DNA of 30,416 nucleotides from JBFMGS01 sp040752635 (lineage in GTDB: Bacteria > Bacillota > SHA-98 > UBA4971): assembly GCA_040752635.1 (NCBI GenBank), contig JBFMGS010000025.1, positions 1-30,416 on the forward strand. Direction: 5' to 3'. The position numbers were made by a program, and so were the translations under genes. The notes beneath the pieces are model-generated. The model did no database searches. It had not been told where the DNA came from and worked only from the letters and a program-made list of their open reading frames with translations. Positions within the stretch are counted from its first letter, which is position 1, and every line of letters begins with the position of its first letter. Below, in pieces: positions 1 through 8,950 of this stretch.

Positions 1-2
1 TC

Positions 3-788
3 ATCAGATCCGTTTCCCGGGAAGCGGTGTTGGACTACTTCGAGTCCCTCTACCAACCCAAGAACATCGTGGTCTCCGTTGCAGGAAAGGTAAGCAGGCA
101 AGAAGTTAAGGACGCGGTGGCAGGCCAATTCGCAAGCAAGACTGGCGAGAGGCACCGCATCTTCGCGCCTGCTGTAGAGAGGACTGAAGGCCCGGCTGTC
201 AAGGTAGAGAAGCGTGAGACGAAGCAAGCGAACCTCGCGCTCGGGCTTTCAGGGTACGAGCGTCTCCATCCGCGCCGCTATGTCCTGGAACTGCTTAACG
301 TGGTGCTCGGGTGGGGGATGAGTTCGAGGCTATTCCAGGAGGTGCGAGTCAGGCGAAGCCTTGCGTACTCGGTGGGCTCGCAGTATTCAGCCTACCTTGA
401 TACAGGGATAATGAGGGTCTACGCGGGGGTAGATCCGAAGAATGGGCCGAGCGCCGTTCAGGTTATCCTGGAGCAGCTCGTCCGGATGCGTGATGAGGAG
501 GTTAGCGAGGAGGAGCTACGCAAGGCGAAGGACTTTTATAGAGGAAGCCTTGCCCTGCGGCTGGAGGACACGCTCAACCTGGCGCTCCGCAACGGGGAGC
601 ATATGGTGCTTACCGGCAAGATCATCCCGGTGGAGGAGATCATGAGAAAGGTAGAGGCTGTGACCGCCCAGGACATCGCTGACGTGGCGGGAGAGCTTTT
701 CAAGAAGGAGAAGTTGAGCCTGGCCGCGGTAGGGCCGTTCGAGAATGAGGACGAGATGGCAGGCGCGCTCCACGCATCTGTGCTATAA
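3..788 (+). CDS. M16 family zinc peptidase, C-terminal part (5' end outside window)
   Basis: The frame is open from the window edge, so a GTG at 27 is internal and not a start. The visible 261 residues are the second half of an insulinase/pitrilysin-type (M16) peptidase, as found in the YmxG/MPP-like proteins of Bacillota. Near the left edge is the usual linker, with the residues YQPKNIVVSVAGKV. In the middle is the C-domain signature, an Arg-rich helix followed by SLAYSVGSQYSAYLDTG and then a strand with YAGVDP. The HxxEH zinc motif lies in the N-terminal half and is not visible. Such proteins cut oligopeptides or processing substrates; the substrate here is unknown. The gene ends 36 bp before argS and is probably transcribed with it. 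Family assignment is firm; function is inference. Confidence 0.85.
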   Translation: MRSVSREAVLDYFESLYQPKNIVVSVAGKVSRQEVKDAVAGQFASKTGERHRIFAPAVERTEGPAVKVEKRETKQANLALGLSGYERLHPRRYVLELLNVVLGWGMSSRLFQEVRVRRSLAYSVGSQYSAYLDTGIMRVYAGVDPKNGPSAVQVILEQLVRMRDEEVSEEELRKAKDFYRGSLALRLEDTLNLALRNGEHMVLTGKIIPVEEIMRKVEAVTAQDIADVAGELFKKEKLSLAAVGPFENEDEMAGALHASVL

Positions 789-824
789 TACATCGAGAGA
801 CCGCGGGGGGAGGAGGGCGGCGTA

Positions 825-2519
825 TTGCGCAACATAGCAGATGACGTCAGGCAAGAAATCCGAACTGTAGTAACTGGCGCAATTGCACGGAGCGAACTTG
901 CATCGGCGGTTGGTTCGTTAGAGGCGCTGGAGGTGCCTGTGGAATACACACGTGAGAGGGCGCATGGCGACTTTGCCACGACGGTTGCCATGGTTCTCTC
1001 AAGACAACTTGGCCGGGCTCCCCGGCAGATCGCGGAGGCGATAGCAAGCAAGCTGCACGCGGGGGAGATAGAAACGCGCTACGTCGAGCGCGCCGAGGTG
1101 GCAGGGCCCGGCTTCATCAACTTCTTCCTCAACCGCGCCTGGCTTGAGGAGACGCTTCGAGCTATAGAATCCTGCGGGGCCGCATACGGGCGAAGCAACC
1201 TCGGCGGCGGCAAGCGCGTGCAGATCGAGTTCGTGAGCGCGAACCCGACGGGGCCGATGAACGTCGTCAACGCACGTGCCGCTGCGGTGGGAGCCAGCCT
1301 TGCGAACATCTTGAGGGCTACCGGGTATGACGTGAGCACGGAGTATTATGTGAACGATGCTGGAAACCAGGTCGAGGTGCTCGGCGAGTCGGTGGAGCTA
1401 AGGTACCGCCAGCTCCAAGGCGAAAACGTGGAATTTCCCGACAGGTGCTACCAGGGCGCATATGTAATCGACCTTGCGCGCGAGGCGAGCAAAGAGCATG
1501 GTGAGAACCTGAAGACTATGGCGCCGAGCGAAAGGAGACGTTTTTTCCGAGAGTTCGCGCTTTCTCGGATGCTGGAGAACCAGAAGAGGTCGCTCGGCCG
1601 ATTCGGGGTGGTGTTTGACGTTTGGTTTAGCGAAAGGAGGCTCGTCGAGGCCGGTGCGACCCAAGAGATGCTGGACATCCTGCAGGAGAAAGGCATGGTG
1701 TACGAGAAGGACGGCGCAACCTGGCTGCGCACGACCGCTTTCGGGGACGACAAAGACAGGGTGCTCGTAAAGAGCGACGGCGAGTACACGTACCTTGCAG
1801 GCGACATAGCTTACCACAAGAACAAGCTGGATCGAGGCTTCGAGCTTGTAATAGATATCTGGGGGCCTGATCATCACGGCCATGTCGTGCCGACCAGGGC
1901 GGGCATCCAGGCTTTGGGCTACCCCGGCGAGTGTCTGGAGGTGCTTCTTCTCCAGTTCTTGTCTATCCTTTCGAAGGGCGAGCGCGTGAAGATGTCAAAG
2001 CGCGCAGGGGAATTCGTGACGATGGACGATCTCCTGGACGATGTCGGCCGCGATGCAGCCCGTTATTTCCTGCTCATGAGGAACATCGAGAGCCACCTCG
2101 ATTTCGACCTGGATCTTGCCAGGGAACAGTCTCAGGAGAACCCGGTCTATTACATCCAGTACGCGCACGCGCGTATATGCAGCATCTTCAGGCAGGCCAG
2201 GGAGAACGGTATACGGCTTGTAGGCGCTGAGGAAGCGGACCTCTCCCGGTTGACGGAGGGAGTCGAACTCGATATCATCCGAAAGCTCGCGGCGTATCCC
2301 GACGAAATGGCTGCTAGCGCTGGAGAGCGTGCACCCAACCGGTTGGCAAAATATGCTCTTGACCTTGCAGGATTGTTCCATTCGTTCTACAATAGTTGTA
2401 GGGTCATAAATGATGATGGCGCGCTGACGTCAGCAAGGCTGGTGCTTTCGAAAGCGGTCGGCATCGTTCTCAAGAACTCCCTTGACACCCTGGGCATCTC
2501 TGCGCCGGAGAAGATGTAG
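825..2519 (+). CDS. argS: Arginine--tRNA ligase
   Basis: A class I aminoacyl-tRNA synthetase of 564 aa, the usual length, charging tRNA-Arg with arginine. The TTG start at 825 follows a GGGGGAGGAGGG-type ribosome binding site and gives the expected N-terminal Add-1 domain (about residues 1-90). The catalytic domain opens with EFVSANPTGP, the KMSK loop is intact (VKMSKRAGEF, near residue 390), and the C-terminal DALR anticodon-binding helices begin near PVYYIQYAHAR. The oddity is the HIGH signature: where ArgS proteins normally carry HxGH just after NPTGP, this one reads MNVVNARAAAVG, with Asn at residues 146 and 149 replacing both histidines. The rest of the protein looks fully conserved, so I regard it as functional. 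Confidence 0.97.
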   Translation: MRNIADDVRQEIRTVVTGAIARSELASAVGSLEALEVPVEYTRERAHGDFATTVAMVLSRQLGRAPRQIAEAIASKLHAGEIETRYVERAEVAGPGFINFFLNRAWLEETLRAIESCGAAYGRSNLGGGKRVQIEFVSANPTGPMNVVNARAAAVGASLANILRATGYDVSTEYYVNDAGNQVEVLGESVELRYRQLQGENVEFPDRCYQGAYVIDLAREASKEHGENLKTMAPSERRRFFREFALSRMLENQKRSLGRFGVVFDVWFSERRLVEAGATQEMLDILQEKGMVYEKDGATWLRTTAFGDDKDRVLVKSDGEYTYLAGDIAYHKNKLDRGFELVIDIWGPDHHGHVVPTRAGIQALGYPGECLEVLLLQFLSILSKGERVKMSKRAGEFVTMDDLLDDVGRDAARYFLLMRNIESHLDFDLDLAREQSQENPVYYIQYAHARICSIFRQARENGIRLVGAEEADLSRLTEGVELDIIRKLAAYPDEMAASAGERAPNRLAKYALDLAGLFHSFYNSCRVINDDGALTSARLVLSKAVGIVLKNSLDTLGISAPEKM

Positions 2520-2551
2520 TTGCCCGGGTACGCGGAAAGTGGGAGGCAGTG

Positions 2552-3298
2552 ATGCAAGGGCCAAAAGATGAGGTGCTGAGAGCAGGCGCCGTGGTGAGAG
2601 GTTCGCTGGCGGACGCTTATGGCTACCTCGGAACCGTGGTGCTGTTGAGCCTCGCCTGGTTTGCGTGGCTCGCATGTGCTGCGTTCGTGTTGAGCTTTTT
2701 CATAAGGTCTTTCGTCGCGATGGTGCCCGTGGTGCTCGTCGTCGCCGCCCCGCCAGCAGGGGCGGCCTTTCATGTGACAGGGCTCATCTTGAACGGGCGT
2801 GATGCGGTAGCCCGCGACTTCGTCATCGGCCTGCGGAAGTTCTTCCTGCGCAGCCTGGGCGTCATGGCGGCACACGTGGGGGTCCTGGGAGTCGTCGTGG
2901 TTGACATCGTCTGGTTTCTGACAAGGCCGGGCATGGCCGTCAAGGTCATAGGCGGCCTGTGGCTTTACGCCTTGCTCTTTCTCGCCATGATGACGCCATA
3001 TTACTTCCCCATCATGGTCCAGCAGGACGCCGGGCTTCGGAAGATTCTCAAGCGGGCTGCGCTGCTTGTGCTGGCGAACCCGCTTTATTCCCTTGTCATT
3101 CTGGTATTTGAGGTTGCTATCACTGCCTTGTGCGTTTTCCTTGCCCCGGCGTTCAGCCTGCTATACATGGGTGTCATTGCGTTTGCAGGAAACAGGGCTA
3201 CCAGGATGCTTTTCGAGAAATACGGCGTTCTCTCGGATAACGAGGAACACGATGGCGCCGGCCCCGCAGAGTGCGTTGATGTCCACTCCATGGAGTGA
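2552..3298 (+). CDS. DUF624/YesL-like multi-pass membrane protein
   Basis: A 248-aa integral membrane protein with about five or six hydrophobic segments: near residues 20-45, 48-75, 105-130, 135-155 and 175-215. Layout and length resemble the YesL/DUF624 family of Bacillota membrane proteins, whose function is unknown. The resemblance is by general pattern, not by a diagnostic motif. I chose ATG 2552 over the overlapping GTG 2549 because the GGGAGG at 2541-2546 sits 5 nt from the ATG and only 2 nt from the GTG. The C-terminus ends in a short acidic hydrophilic tail. It lies 32 bp after argS and 12 bp before the next gene, so the three may form one transcript. Confidence 0.7.
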   Translation: MQGPKDEVLRAGAVVRGSLADAYGYLGTVVLLSLAWFAWLACAAFVLSFFIRSFVAMVPVVLVVAAPPAGAAFHVTGLILNGRDAVARDFVIGLRKFFLRSLGVMAAHVGVLGVVVVDIVWFLTRPGMAVKVIGGLWLYALLFLAMMTPYYFPIMVQQDAGLRKILKRAALLVLANPLYSLVILVFEVAITALCVFLAPAFSLLYMGVIAFAGNRATRMLFEKYGVLSDNEEHDGAGPAECVDVHSME

Positions 3299-3310
3299 GG
3301 GGGTATGGAG

Positions 3311-4036
3311 ATGCTCACGAAGCTCCTTTCGGTTGGTGCAGCGGTTGTTACGGCGGGCTCCTTTCTTTGGACTACAGCCTGCGCTGCAGGGCGGGAGGCG
3401 GCGATCAGGTGGTTCGGCCACGCTTGCTTCCTCATTACCTCTCCCACTGGTATCAGGGTTTTGACCGACCCGTTCGACGCAACCGTCGGGTACCCCGTTC
3501 CTGCCGTCGAGGCTGACGTTGTAACAGTAAGCCACGAGCATTTCGACCATAACAACGTTTCAGCGGTGCGGGGGAAGCCTGCGGTGCTGAGGGGAAAAGG
3601 AGAATACCAGGGCGATGGGATCAGGATCTACCCTGTGGCCAGCTTTCACGATACCGAGGGCGGTGCGAAGCGCGGGGCTAACTCCATTTTTGTGATGGAG
3701 ATGGGCGGCATCAGGTTAGTGCATATGGGCGACCTCGGGCACGACCTGTCCCGCCGCCAACTGGACGCCATCGGCAGAATCGATGTACTGCTCGTGCCTG
3801 TGGGCGGGACTTACACGATTGACGCAGCAGGAGCCAGGCGGCTTGTGGAGGAAACCTCGCCCAGGGCGGCCATCCCGATGCATTACAGAACCCCTGTCGT
3901 GGGGATACCCATTGCGGGGGTTGACGAATTCCTGGCGGGCTGCAATAACGTGGTCCGATGCGACTCTAACGAGGTTAGGTTCAGCGAGGGGTCGCTGCCC
4001 AGGGACACGACGGTTTATGTGATGAGCTACAAGTGA
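3311..4036 (+). CDS. Exported metallo-beta-lactamase-fold hydrolase (UlaG/YtkL-like)
   Basis: A metal-dependent hydrolase of the MBL superfamily in the short UlaG/YtkL-type group. The zinc ligands are visible: HEHFDH after a run of hydrophobic residues (near residue 75), a histidine in SFHD, an aspartate in HMGDLGH, and the last histidine in IPMHYRTP. The N-terminus is a signal peptide or membrane anchor (MLTKLLSVGAAVVTAG, ending near TACAAG), so the enzyme probably acts outside the membrane, which is unusual for this group. ATG 3311 is preferred over ATG 3305 because GAGGGGG (3297-3303) lies 7 nt before 3311 and 1 nt before 3305. The substrate is unknown. Confidence 0.85.
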   Translation: MLTKLLSVGAAVVTAGSFLWTTACAAGREAAIRWFGHACFLITSPTGIRVLTDPFDATVGYPVPAVEADVVTVSHEHFDHNNVSAVRGKPAVLRGKGEYQGDGIRIYPVASFHDTEGGAKRGANSIFVMEMGGIRLVHMGDLGHDLSRRQLDAIGRIDVLLVPVGGTYTIDAAGARRLVEETSPRAAIPMHYRTPVVGIPIAGVDEFLAGCNNVVRCDSNEVRFSEGSLPRDTTVYVMSYK

Positions 4037-4114
4037 GAAGTGGCATGGATTTGTGGCGCTTGACTCAGCGTCTGTGCTGCTATTTGAGGGCGGGATCAGG
4101 AGGGAACGACGGAT

Positions 4115-5728
4115 TTGGCAAAGTACGTTTTCGTAACGGGCGGCGTTGTCTCGGGGCTCGGCAAAGGCGTCACTGCTGCTTCCATCGGAAGGCTGCTTAA
4201 GAGTAGGGGTCTCAAGGTCACTGCAGTGAAGCTGGATCCCTACATTAACGTAGATCCCGGCACAATGAGCCCGTATCAGCACGGCGAGGTGTTCGTCACC
4301 GACGACGGCGCCGAAACCGATCTGGATCTCGGCCACTACGAGAGGTTCATGGATGTAGACCTCGGTAAACTCAACAACGTCACGACCGGAATGATATACT
4401 GGTCGGTGATCACCCGGGAGCGCAAAGGCGAGTTCCTCGGCGGGACAGTGCAGGTGATCCCGCATATCACCAACGAGATCAAGTCCAGGATAACGCGAGT
4501 GGGCAAGGACTCCAACGCCGACGTAGTGCTGGTCGAGGTCGGCGGCACAGTCGGCGACATTGAAAGCCTGCCGTTCCTGGAGGCGATAAGACAACTCAGA
4601 AGCGACCTCGGCCGTGAGAACGTTATGTATACCCACGTTACGCTCATTCCGTACGTGGGTGCCGTAGGGGAACTCAAAACCAAGCCTACGCAGCACAGCG
4701 TCAAAGAACTGCGCAGCATAGGTATACAGCCTGACGTTATTGTATGCAGGTCGGAACGGCCCCTGGCCGACGAGATCAAGGCGAAGATCGCCCTGTTTTG
4801 CGATATCGATGAGCATGCTGTCATTCCCAATGTCGATGCGTCCACGATATATGAGGTGCCTCTCATCTTCGAGAGGGAAGGGCTTGACGACATAGTCATA
4901 AAGCGCCTCGGACTTGAGGGCGTGGCCAGAGAGAGGGACCTTACCGAGTGGCGCGAGATGGTATACAGGTTCCTCCACCCGAAACGTCACGTAACGATAG
5001 CTATTGTGGGGAAGTACGTCGCTCTGCCTGACGCATATCTTAGCGTGGTTGAGGCGCTGCGACACGCGGGGATCGCCCACGATGCCGAGGTGAAGGTGCT
5101 GTGGGTCAACTCTGAGTTCCTGGACAGCAGCAACGTGACGAGAGAGCTGGCACAGGCGGACGGCATTCTGGTGCCCGGCGGCTTCGGGTGCAGGGGCATC
5201 GAGGGCAAAGTGCTTGCGGCTGCCTACGCCAGGGAGAACAGAGTACCCTATTTCGGACTGTGCCTTGGGCTCCAGTGCGCCGTCATCGAGTACGCCCGCT
5301 CCGTGTGCGGGCTCGAACGGGCGCATAGCTCCGAGTTTGACTCGAAGACTCCTCACGCGGTCATAGACCTTCTACCCGAACAGAAAGATATTGAGGAGAT
5401 GGGCGGCACGATGAGGCTCGGCACCTACCCTTGCAGGCTTGTGCCAGGCTCTCTCGCGATGGCGGCATACGGAAAGGAGATAATCTACGAGCGTCACCGC
5501 CACAGGTTCGAGTTCAATAACGAGTACAGGGACCTGCTGGAGAAGTCAGGTTTGTGGGCTACCGGTCTTTCCCCTGACAAGCGGCTGGTTGAGATAGTCG
5601 AAGCGAAAGACCATCCGTGGTTTGTGGGAACGCAGTTTCACCCGGAGTTCAAGTCGAGGCCCAACCGGCCGCACCCGCTCTTTCGGGACTTTGTCGGGGC
5701 AGCCTTGAAGTATGCTGAGACAAGATGA
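4115..5728 (+). CDS. pyrG: CTP synthase (glutamine-hydrolysing)
   Basis: Makes CTP from UTP, ATP and glutamine in the cytoplasm, the last step of pyrimidine nucleotide synthesis. At 537 aa it has the normal length. The N-terminal synthase domain begins with YVFVTGGVVSGLGKGVTAAS, the ATP loop, followed by the KLDPYINVDPGTMSP block. The C-terminal class I glutamine amidotransferase domain carries the nucleophile in FGLCLGLQ and the His/Glu pair in TQFHPEFKSRP. The TTG start at 4115 follows AGGAGGG with a 10-nt spacer and gives the conserved N-terminus. It follows the MBL gene by 78 bp and is followed by a long gap, so it probably ends a transcription unit. Confidence 0.98.
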   Translation: MAKYVFVTGGVVSGLGKGVTAASIGRLLKSRGLKVTAVKLDPYINVDPGTMSPYQHGEVFVTDDGAETDLDLGHYERFMDVDLGKLNNVTTGMIYWSVITRERKGEFLGGTVQVIPHITNEIKSRITRVGKDSNADVVLVEVGGTVGDIESLPFLEAIRQLRSDLGRENVMYTHVTLIPYVGAVGELKTKPTQHSVKELRSIGIQPDVIVCRSERPLADEIKAKIALFCDIDEHAVIPNVDASTIYEVPLIFEREGLDDIVIKRLGLEGVARERDLTEWREMVYRFLHPKRHVTIAIVGKYVALPDAYLSVVEALRHAGIAHDAEVKVLWVNSEFLDSSNVTRELAQADGILVPGGFGCRGIEGKVLAAAYARENRVPYFGLCLGLQCAVIEYARSVCGLERAHSSEFDSKTPHAVIDLLPEQKDIEEMGGTMRLGTYPCRLVPGSLAMAAYGKEIIYERHRHRFEFNNEYRDLLEKSGLWATGLSPDKRLVEIVEAKDHPWFVGTQFHPEFKSRPNRPHPLFRDFVGAALKYAETR

Positions 5729-6282
5729 GAGAAGGAATTCCCGTTCTTGTGGCGAAATAAATCTTGGGTTGGGGTGCTATCCTACATTTGGGCGTCTACT
5801 TCTTACCGATCCTCTATGCCGGTCCGCAGCCGGCGACATCAAGGAATGAAAACGTGGCTTGTCTTGAGTTTAGTTGGCTCACATTCTGCACCCGGGATTT
5901 CCATATAGTTCCATAGCATGCTTGCACGTGGTCCGGGAGACTGTAATGCCACATCAGTAACTGGAGAGTCGGATATCATACCTGATAGCGAGGATTGTGA
6001 GATGACCGCGCCGACTCGATGATGATGCTACGTTTGTTGCCTTTTCCGAGTTTCCCCAGTTCGTAGCTTCACGGGTCCAACGCCGCGTGCGGGAGCAGCT
6101 CTGACACCTTGTTTCTACTTCGTTTCCGGCCTATCAAAGGTGGGGCTTGCCTGGCAGATTTGTCGTCAGCCGACTGTGAAGCCGTGCTCAAGCGAATAGC
6201 ATGGTTGCTGCTACATGGGCGTGCCTGGCACATCAGGCTGCCTGGAATAGTAGAATACGAAATGAAAGGATAGGATACATCT
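5729..6282 (+). other. 554-bp gap between pyrG and rho with no recognised gene
   Basis: Base composition is visibly less GC-rich than the flanking genes. There is a small palindrome (GGAATTCC) just after the pyrG stop, but no convincing terminator. In one frame, codons stay open from about 6074 to a TAG at 6271-6273 that overlaps the rho ribosome binding site. That frame lacks a well-spaced ATG/GTG start and matches nothing I know. In several Bacillota, genes such as spo0F or fba lie between pyrG and rho; none is recognisable here. A long rho leader fits the self-regulation known for rho in other bacteria, but that is inference. Confidence 0.5.
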
Positions 6283-7593
6283 ATGTCGCGAAACGGACAA
6301 GGTATAACTGAGGAACCAATGAACATCAGCGATCTCGAGGCCAAGACCATTCATGAGCTCTACGACATTGCAAAGAACTTGGGCATTACGAGTGCGACGA
6401 AGTTCCGAAAGAAGGAACTAATCTTCGAAATCTTAAAGGTGCGCGCGGAGAGGGAAGGTCTTATCTTTGCAGAAGGCATACTCGAGATCATGGCTGATGG
6501 GTTCGGTTTCCTGAGAGTAGCCGGGCTAAATCCGAGCCCTGACGATATCTACGTCTCACCGTCGCAGATCAGGAGGTTCGCGCTGCGCACGGGAGACCAG
6601 ATATCCGGCCAGGTAAGGCCCCCAAAGGATACCGAAAAATACTTCGCTCTACTGCGAGTCGAAGCTGTAAACGGCACCGATCCCGAGATAGCCACGAGAC
6701 GGCTTTTCTTTGAGGATCTGACGCCGATATACCCTAACGAGAGGTTACACCTGGAGACCACGTCGAAGGAAATAACGACCCGTATGATAGACCTCATCGC
6801 CCCGCTCGGGAAAGGCCAACGCGGCCTGATAGTCTCACCCCCTAAGGCAGGCAAGACCACGGTTCTCAAGAAGCTCGCTAATGCCATAACTACCAACCAC
6901 CCCGAGGTCGAGATGCTGGTGCTGCTCGTTGATGAGCGTCCCGAAGAGGTCACCGACATGGAGCGGTCCGTCAAAGGGCTGGTCACGAGCTCTACCTTCG
7001 ATCTTCCACCGGAAAACCATATTCGTGTCGCGGAGATGGTGCTCGAGCGTGCCAAGCGCCTGGTTGAGCACAGCAAAGACGTGGTGATCCTGATGGACAG
7101 CATCACGCGCCTGGCGAGGGCCTATAACCTGGTTGAACCGCCGAGCGGCCGCACGCTGTCGGGGGGCCTGGACCCCAATGCCCTTCGGAGCCCTAAGAGG
7201 TTCTTTGGTGCGGCGCGGAACATCGAGGAAGGCGGGAGCCTGACCATTCTCGCAACTGCCCTGGTAGAGACGGGGAGCCGCATGGACGACGTGATATATG
7301 AAGAGTTCAAGGGCACAGGCAACATGGAGCTTCATCTCGATCGCAAGCTCTCTGAAAGGCGCATCTTCCCCGCAATCGATATAAACAGGTCCGGGACCCG
7401 CAAAGAGGAGTTGCTTCTGACCGAAGAGGAGCTTGACATGATGTACCTCTTACGTCGGGCCATGGGGAATCTCGGCTCTGCCGAGATGACCGAGCTCATG
7501 CTCGAGCGACTGCACCACACCAAGAACAACGAGGAATTCCGCCAGCTCGTCGTGAAGTCCGCGTTTGCCGAAAACGTGAGGGCGCTGAGCTAG
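6283..7593 (+). CDS. rho: Transcription termination factor Rho
   Basis: The hexameric RNA-dependent ATPase helicase that ends transcription at unstructured C-rich RNA sites. The N-terminal helical domain begins NISDLEAKTIHELYDIAK, followed by the cold-shock-like RNA-binding domain (EGILEIMADGFGFLR). The motor domain has the Walker A region SPPKAGKTTVLKKLA, the LLVDERPEEVTDM block and the Q/R-loop region with DSITRLARAYN. As drawn it is 436 aa. ATG 6283 has AGGAT 7 nt upstream; ATG 6319 would give 424 aa, aligns better with the B. subtilis N-terminus and has GAGGA only 4 nt upstream, so the start is uncertain. The usual partner rpmE does not follow. Confidence 0.97.
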   Translation: MSRNGQGITEEPMNISDLEAKTIHELYDIAKNLGITSATKFRKKELIFEILKVRAEREGLIFAEGILEIMADGFGFLRVAGLNPSPDDIYVSPSQIRRFALRTGDQISGQVRPPKDTEKYFALLRVEAVNGTDPEIATRRLFFEDLTPIYPNERLHLETTSKEITTRMIDLIAPLGKGQRGLIVSPPKAGKTTVLKKLANAITTNHPEVEMLVLLVDERPEEVTDMERSVKGLVTSSTFDLPPENHIRVAEMVLERAKRLVEHSKDVVILMDSITRLARAYNLVEPPSGRTLSGGLDPNALRSPKRFFGAARNIEEGGSLTILATALVETGSRMDDVIYEEFKGTGNMELHLDRKLSERRIFPAIDINRSGTRKEELLLTEEELDMMYLLRRAMGNLGSAEMTELMLERLHHTKNNEEFRQLVVKSAFAENVRALS

Positions 7594-7639
7594 ATAGTGG
7601 CTTTAACGCGCAGTATACTTCTGGGCTGGGTTGCACATA

Positions 7640-7742
7640 TCATAAAATGGAGGTAAGATCTGCAGCCTCAGTAAAGACCAGGCAAAGCTTCCCTCCCTTC
7701 ACGGGAGGCGGGTAGCCTTCTCTGACATGGACTCTGAAAGAA
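7640..7742 (+). promoter_or_regulatory. Short hairpin leader ahead of the LysM/M23 gene
   Basis: CCTCCC (7692-7697) and GGGAGG (7703-7708) form a perfect 6-bp hairpin with a 5-nt loop. It is flanked by GGCAAAGC on the left and GCGGGTAGCC on the right, which can extend the pairing through GGC/GCC. Leaders of exported LysM/M23 genes are often c-di-AMP riboswitches in Bacillota, but I cannot match the known conserved core to this stretch. It may be just a hairpin in the 150-bp gap. Confidence 0.25.
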
Positions 7743-8693
7743 ATGAGCGAGGCCATGAGATGTGGGAGCAGGTTCCTTGCATTTCCCCTGTGCTTTCTCC
7801 TCTTGACGTCCGGGGCTGCCGGAGGCCGAGCAGTTAACCCACCTCTATCAGGGATAGTGGCGCAGGCTCGCTTGCCCGGAAAAGCGTCAATGCATGGTGC
7901 CCTGGAGTGCAGCAGACTATTCCCAGCCATCGATCGCACCCCTATCAGGGCCCTGACCCACGTGGTTGCCGGCGGCGAAACCCTGTCGGAAGTCGCTGAG
8001 TCTTATGGAAGCGACGTGGAAACCCTGGCGCACGCTAACGGGATAAGAAACCCGGACGTCCTCGCAGCAGGCGATAGAATCATCGTGCTCACGGGGAAGG
8101 GTGTAATCCACACCGTAGCGCGTGGGGAGTCGCTCTCGATCATATCCTTAGCCTATCAGGTGCCAATTGGCGAGATAGCTATTGCGAACCACCTTCTCGT
8201 ACGCGGGTCGCTCACCCCCGGGGCCACGCTTATCATTCCCGGCGCCTCCCCTCCAAGACCTGCCAGCCAAAGGAACTCCCGGTCTCTTGCGTCGCGATCC
8301 AGTCCCTCCAGAGACTTACCTGCAGTGGGGTTGCTCCGATGGCCGCTTCAAGGGGAGATCACCTCGGACTTCGGGCGGCGCAGGGGGCGCCTGCACTGCG
8401 GCATTGACATCGCGGCAGAGCCCGGAAGGTGTGTGGCAGCGGCTGCAAGCGGCGAGGTAACCTACGCAGGGAGGAGAGGCGGGTACGGCTTACTTGTAGT
8501 TATCGACCACGGAGGCGGCCTTGAAACATGGTACGGTCACAATTCAAAGGTGCTGGCCGGCGCGGGATCCCAGGTGGCGGCGGGCCAGCCTATCAGCGTG
8601 CTGGGCAGCACGGGCCGATCCACGGGCCCTCACCTTCACTTTGAGGTGAGAACAAACGGTCGGCCCCAAAACCCCCTAAGGTTCCTTCCATAG
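7743..8693 (+). CDS. Exported LysM/M23 peptidoglycan endopeptidase
   Basis: A 316-aa cell-wall hydrolase. The N-terminus is a signal peptide (hydrophobic run FLAFPLCFLLLTSGAAGG). Two LysM peptidoglycan-binding repeats follow: one near residues 75-120 (HVVAGGETLSEVAESYG...) and one near 122-165 (HTVARGESLSIISLAYQ...). A Ser/Arg/Pro-rich linker leads to a C-terminal M23 (lysostaphin-type) domain with zinc ligands in LHCGIDIA and in GPHLHFEVR and the usual YGHNS loop. It should cut peptide cross-links in peptidoglycan outside the membrane. The start is uncertain: ATG 7743 has only GAAAG upstream, and ATG 7755 would also keep the signal peptide. It stands alone between two structured gaps. Confidence 0.93.
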   Translation: MSEAMRCGSRFLAFPLCFLLLTSGAAGGRAVNPPLSGIVAQARLPGKASMHGALECSRLFPAIDRTPIRALTHVVAGGETLSEVAESYGSDVETLAHANGIRNPDVLAAGDRIIVLTGKGVIHTVARGESLSIISLAYQVPIGEIAIANHLLVRGSLTPGATLIIPGASPPRPASQRNSRSLASRSSPSRDLPAVGLLRWPLQGEITSDFGRRRGRLHCGIDIAAEPGRCVAAAASGEVTYAGRRGGYGLLVVIDHGGGLETWYGHNSKVLAGAGSQVAAGQPISVLGSTGRSTGPHLHFEVRTNGRPQNPLRFLP

Positions 8694-8950
8694 CGCTGGC
8701 AGCAGCACAGGGTCAGGCAGTGCAAATCCGTACCACTTGTCTTCGTGCGGTTTTGGTACAGGGTTGCCGGTGTACGCTCCCGGACGGCCCCTCTCGTACG
8801 GGCACCGGCAATCCATCCCAAATCAGGAAGTACTTCTGCATCCTGCTCAGTAACGCTGTTCATCCTCCCATAACCGGCCTCGTTCCGGATCCACATCGGA
8901 TCCACCAAGAATCTTGCTGTTCTTGCGACGCACTATCCCGGAAGGTATAA
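8694..8950 (+). other. Structured gap with nested inverted repeats
   Basis: No gene is seen in these 257 bp. TTGCCGGTG (8764-8772) pairs with CACCGGCAA (8803-8811), extended inside by TACG/CGTA, making a long GC-rich stem. Just upstream GTACCA (8730-8735) can pair with TGGTAC (8754-8759). There is no T-run after the stem, so it is not a classical intrinsic terminator, although it may end the M23 transcript. CGGATCCAC occurs twice in a row near 8887-8906. A GGAAGG ribosome binding site for the next gene closes the region. Confidence 0.5.

Noticed and set aside
3716..5356. 546-codon ORF on the - strand
   Set aside because: It lies antisense to the unmistakable MBL and pyrG genes; long antisense frames are expected at this GC content.
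6074..6273. Open + frame of about 66 codons ending in the rho ribosome binding site
   Set aside because: No ATG/GTG start with a ribosome binding site and no family resemblance; kept only as a remark on the gap.
6069..6350. 93-codon ORF on the - strand in the pyrG-rho gap
   Set aside because: It runs into the rho coding sequence, lacks a ribosome binding site and resembles no family; Ser/Arg-rich antisense frames are common here.
7640..7742. c-di-GMP (GEMM) or c-di-AMP (ydaO) riboswitch before the M23 gene
   Set aside because: Only fragments such as GCAAAGC look similar; the conserved core and tetraloop are missing.
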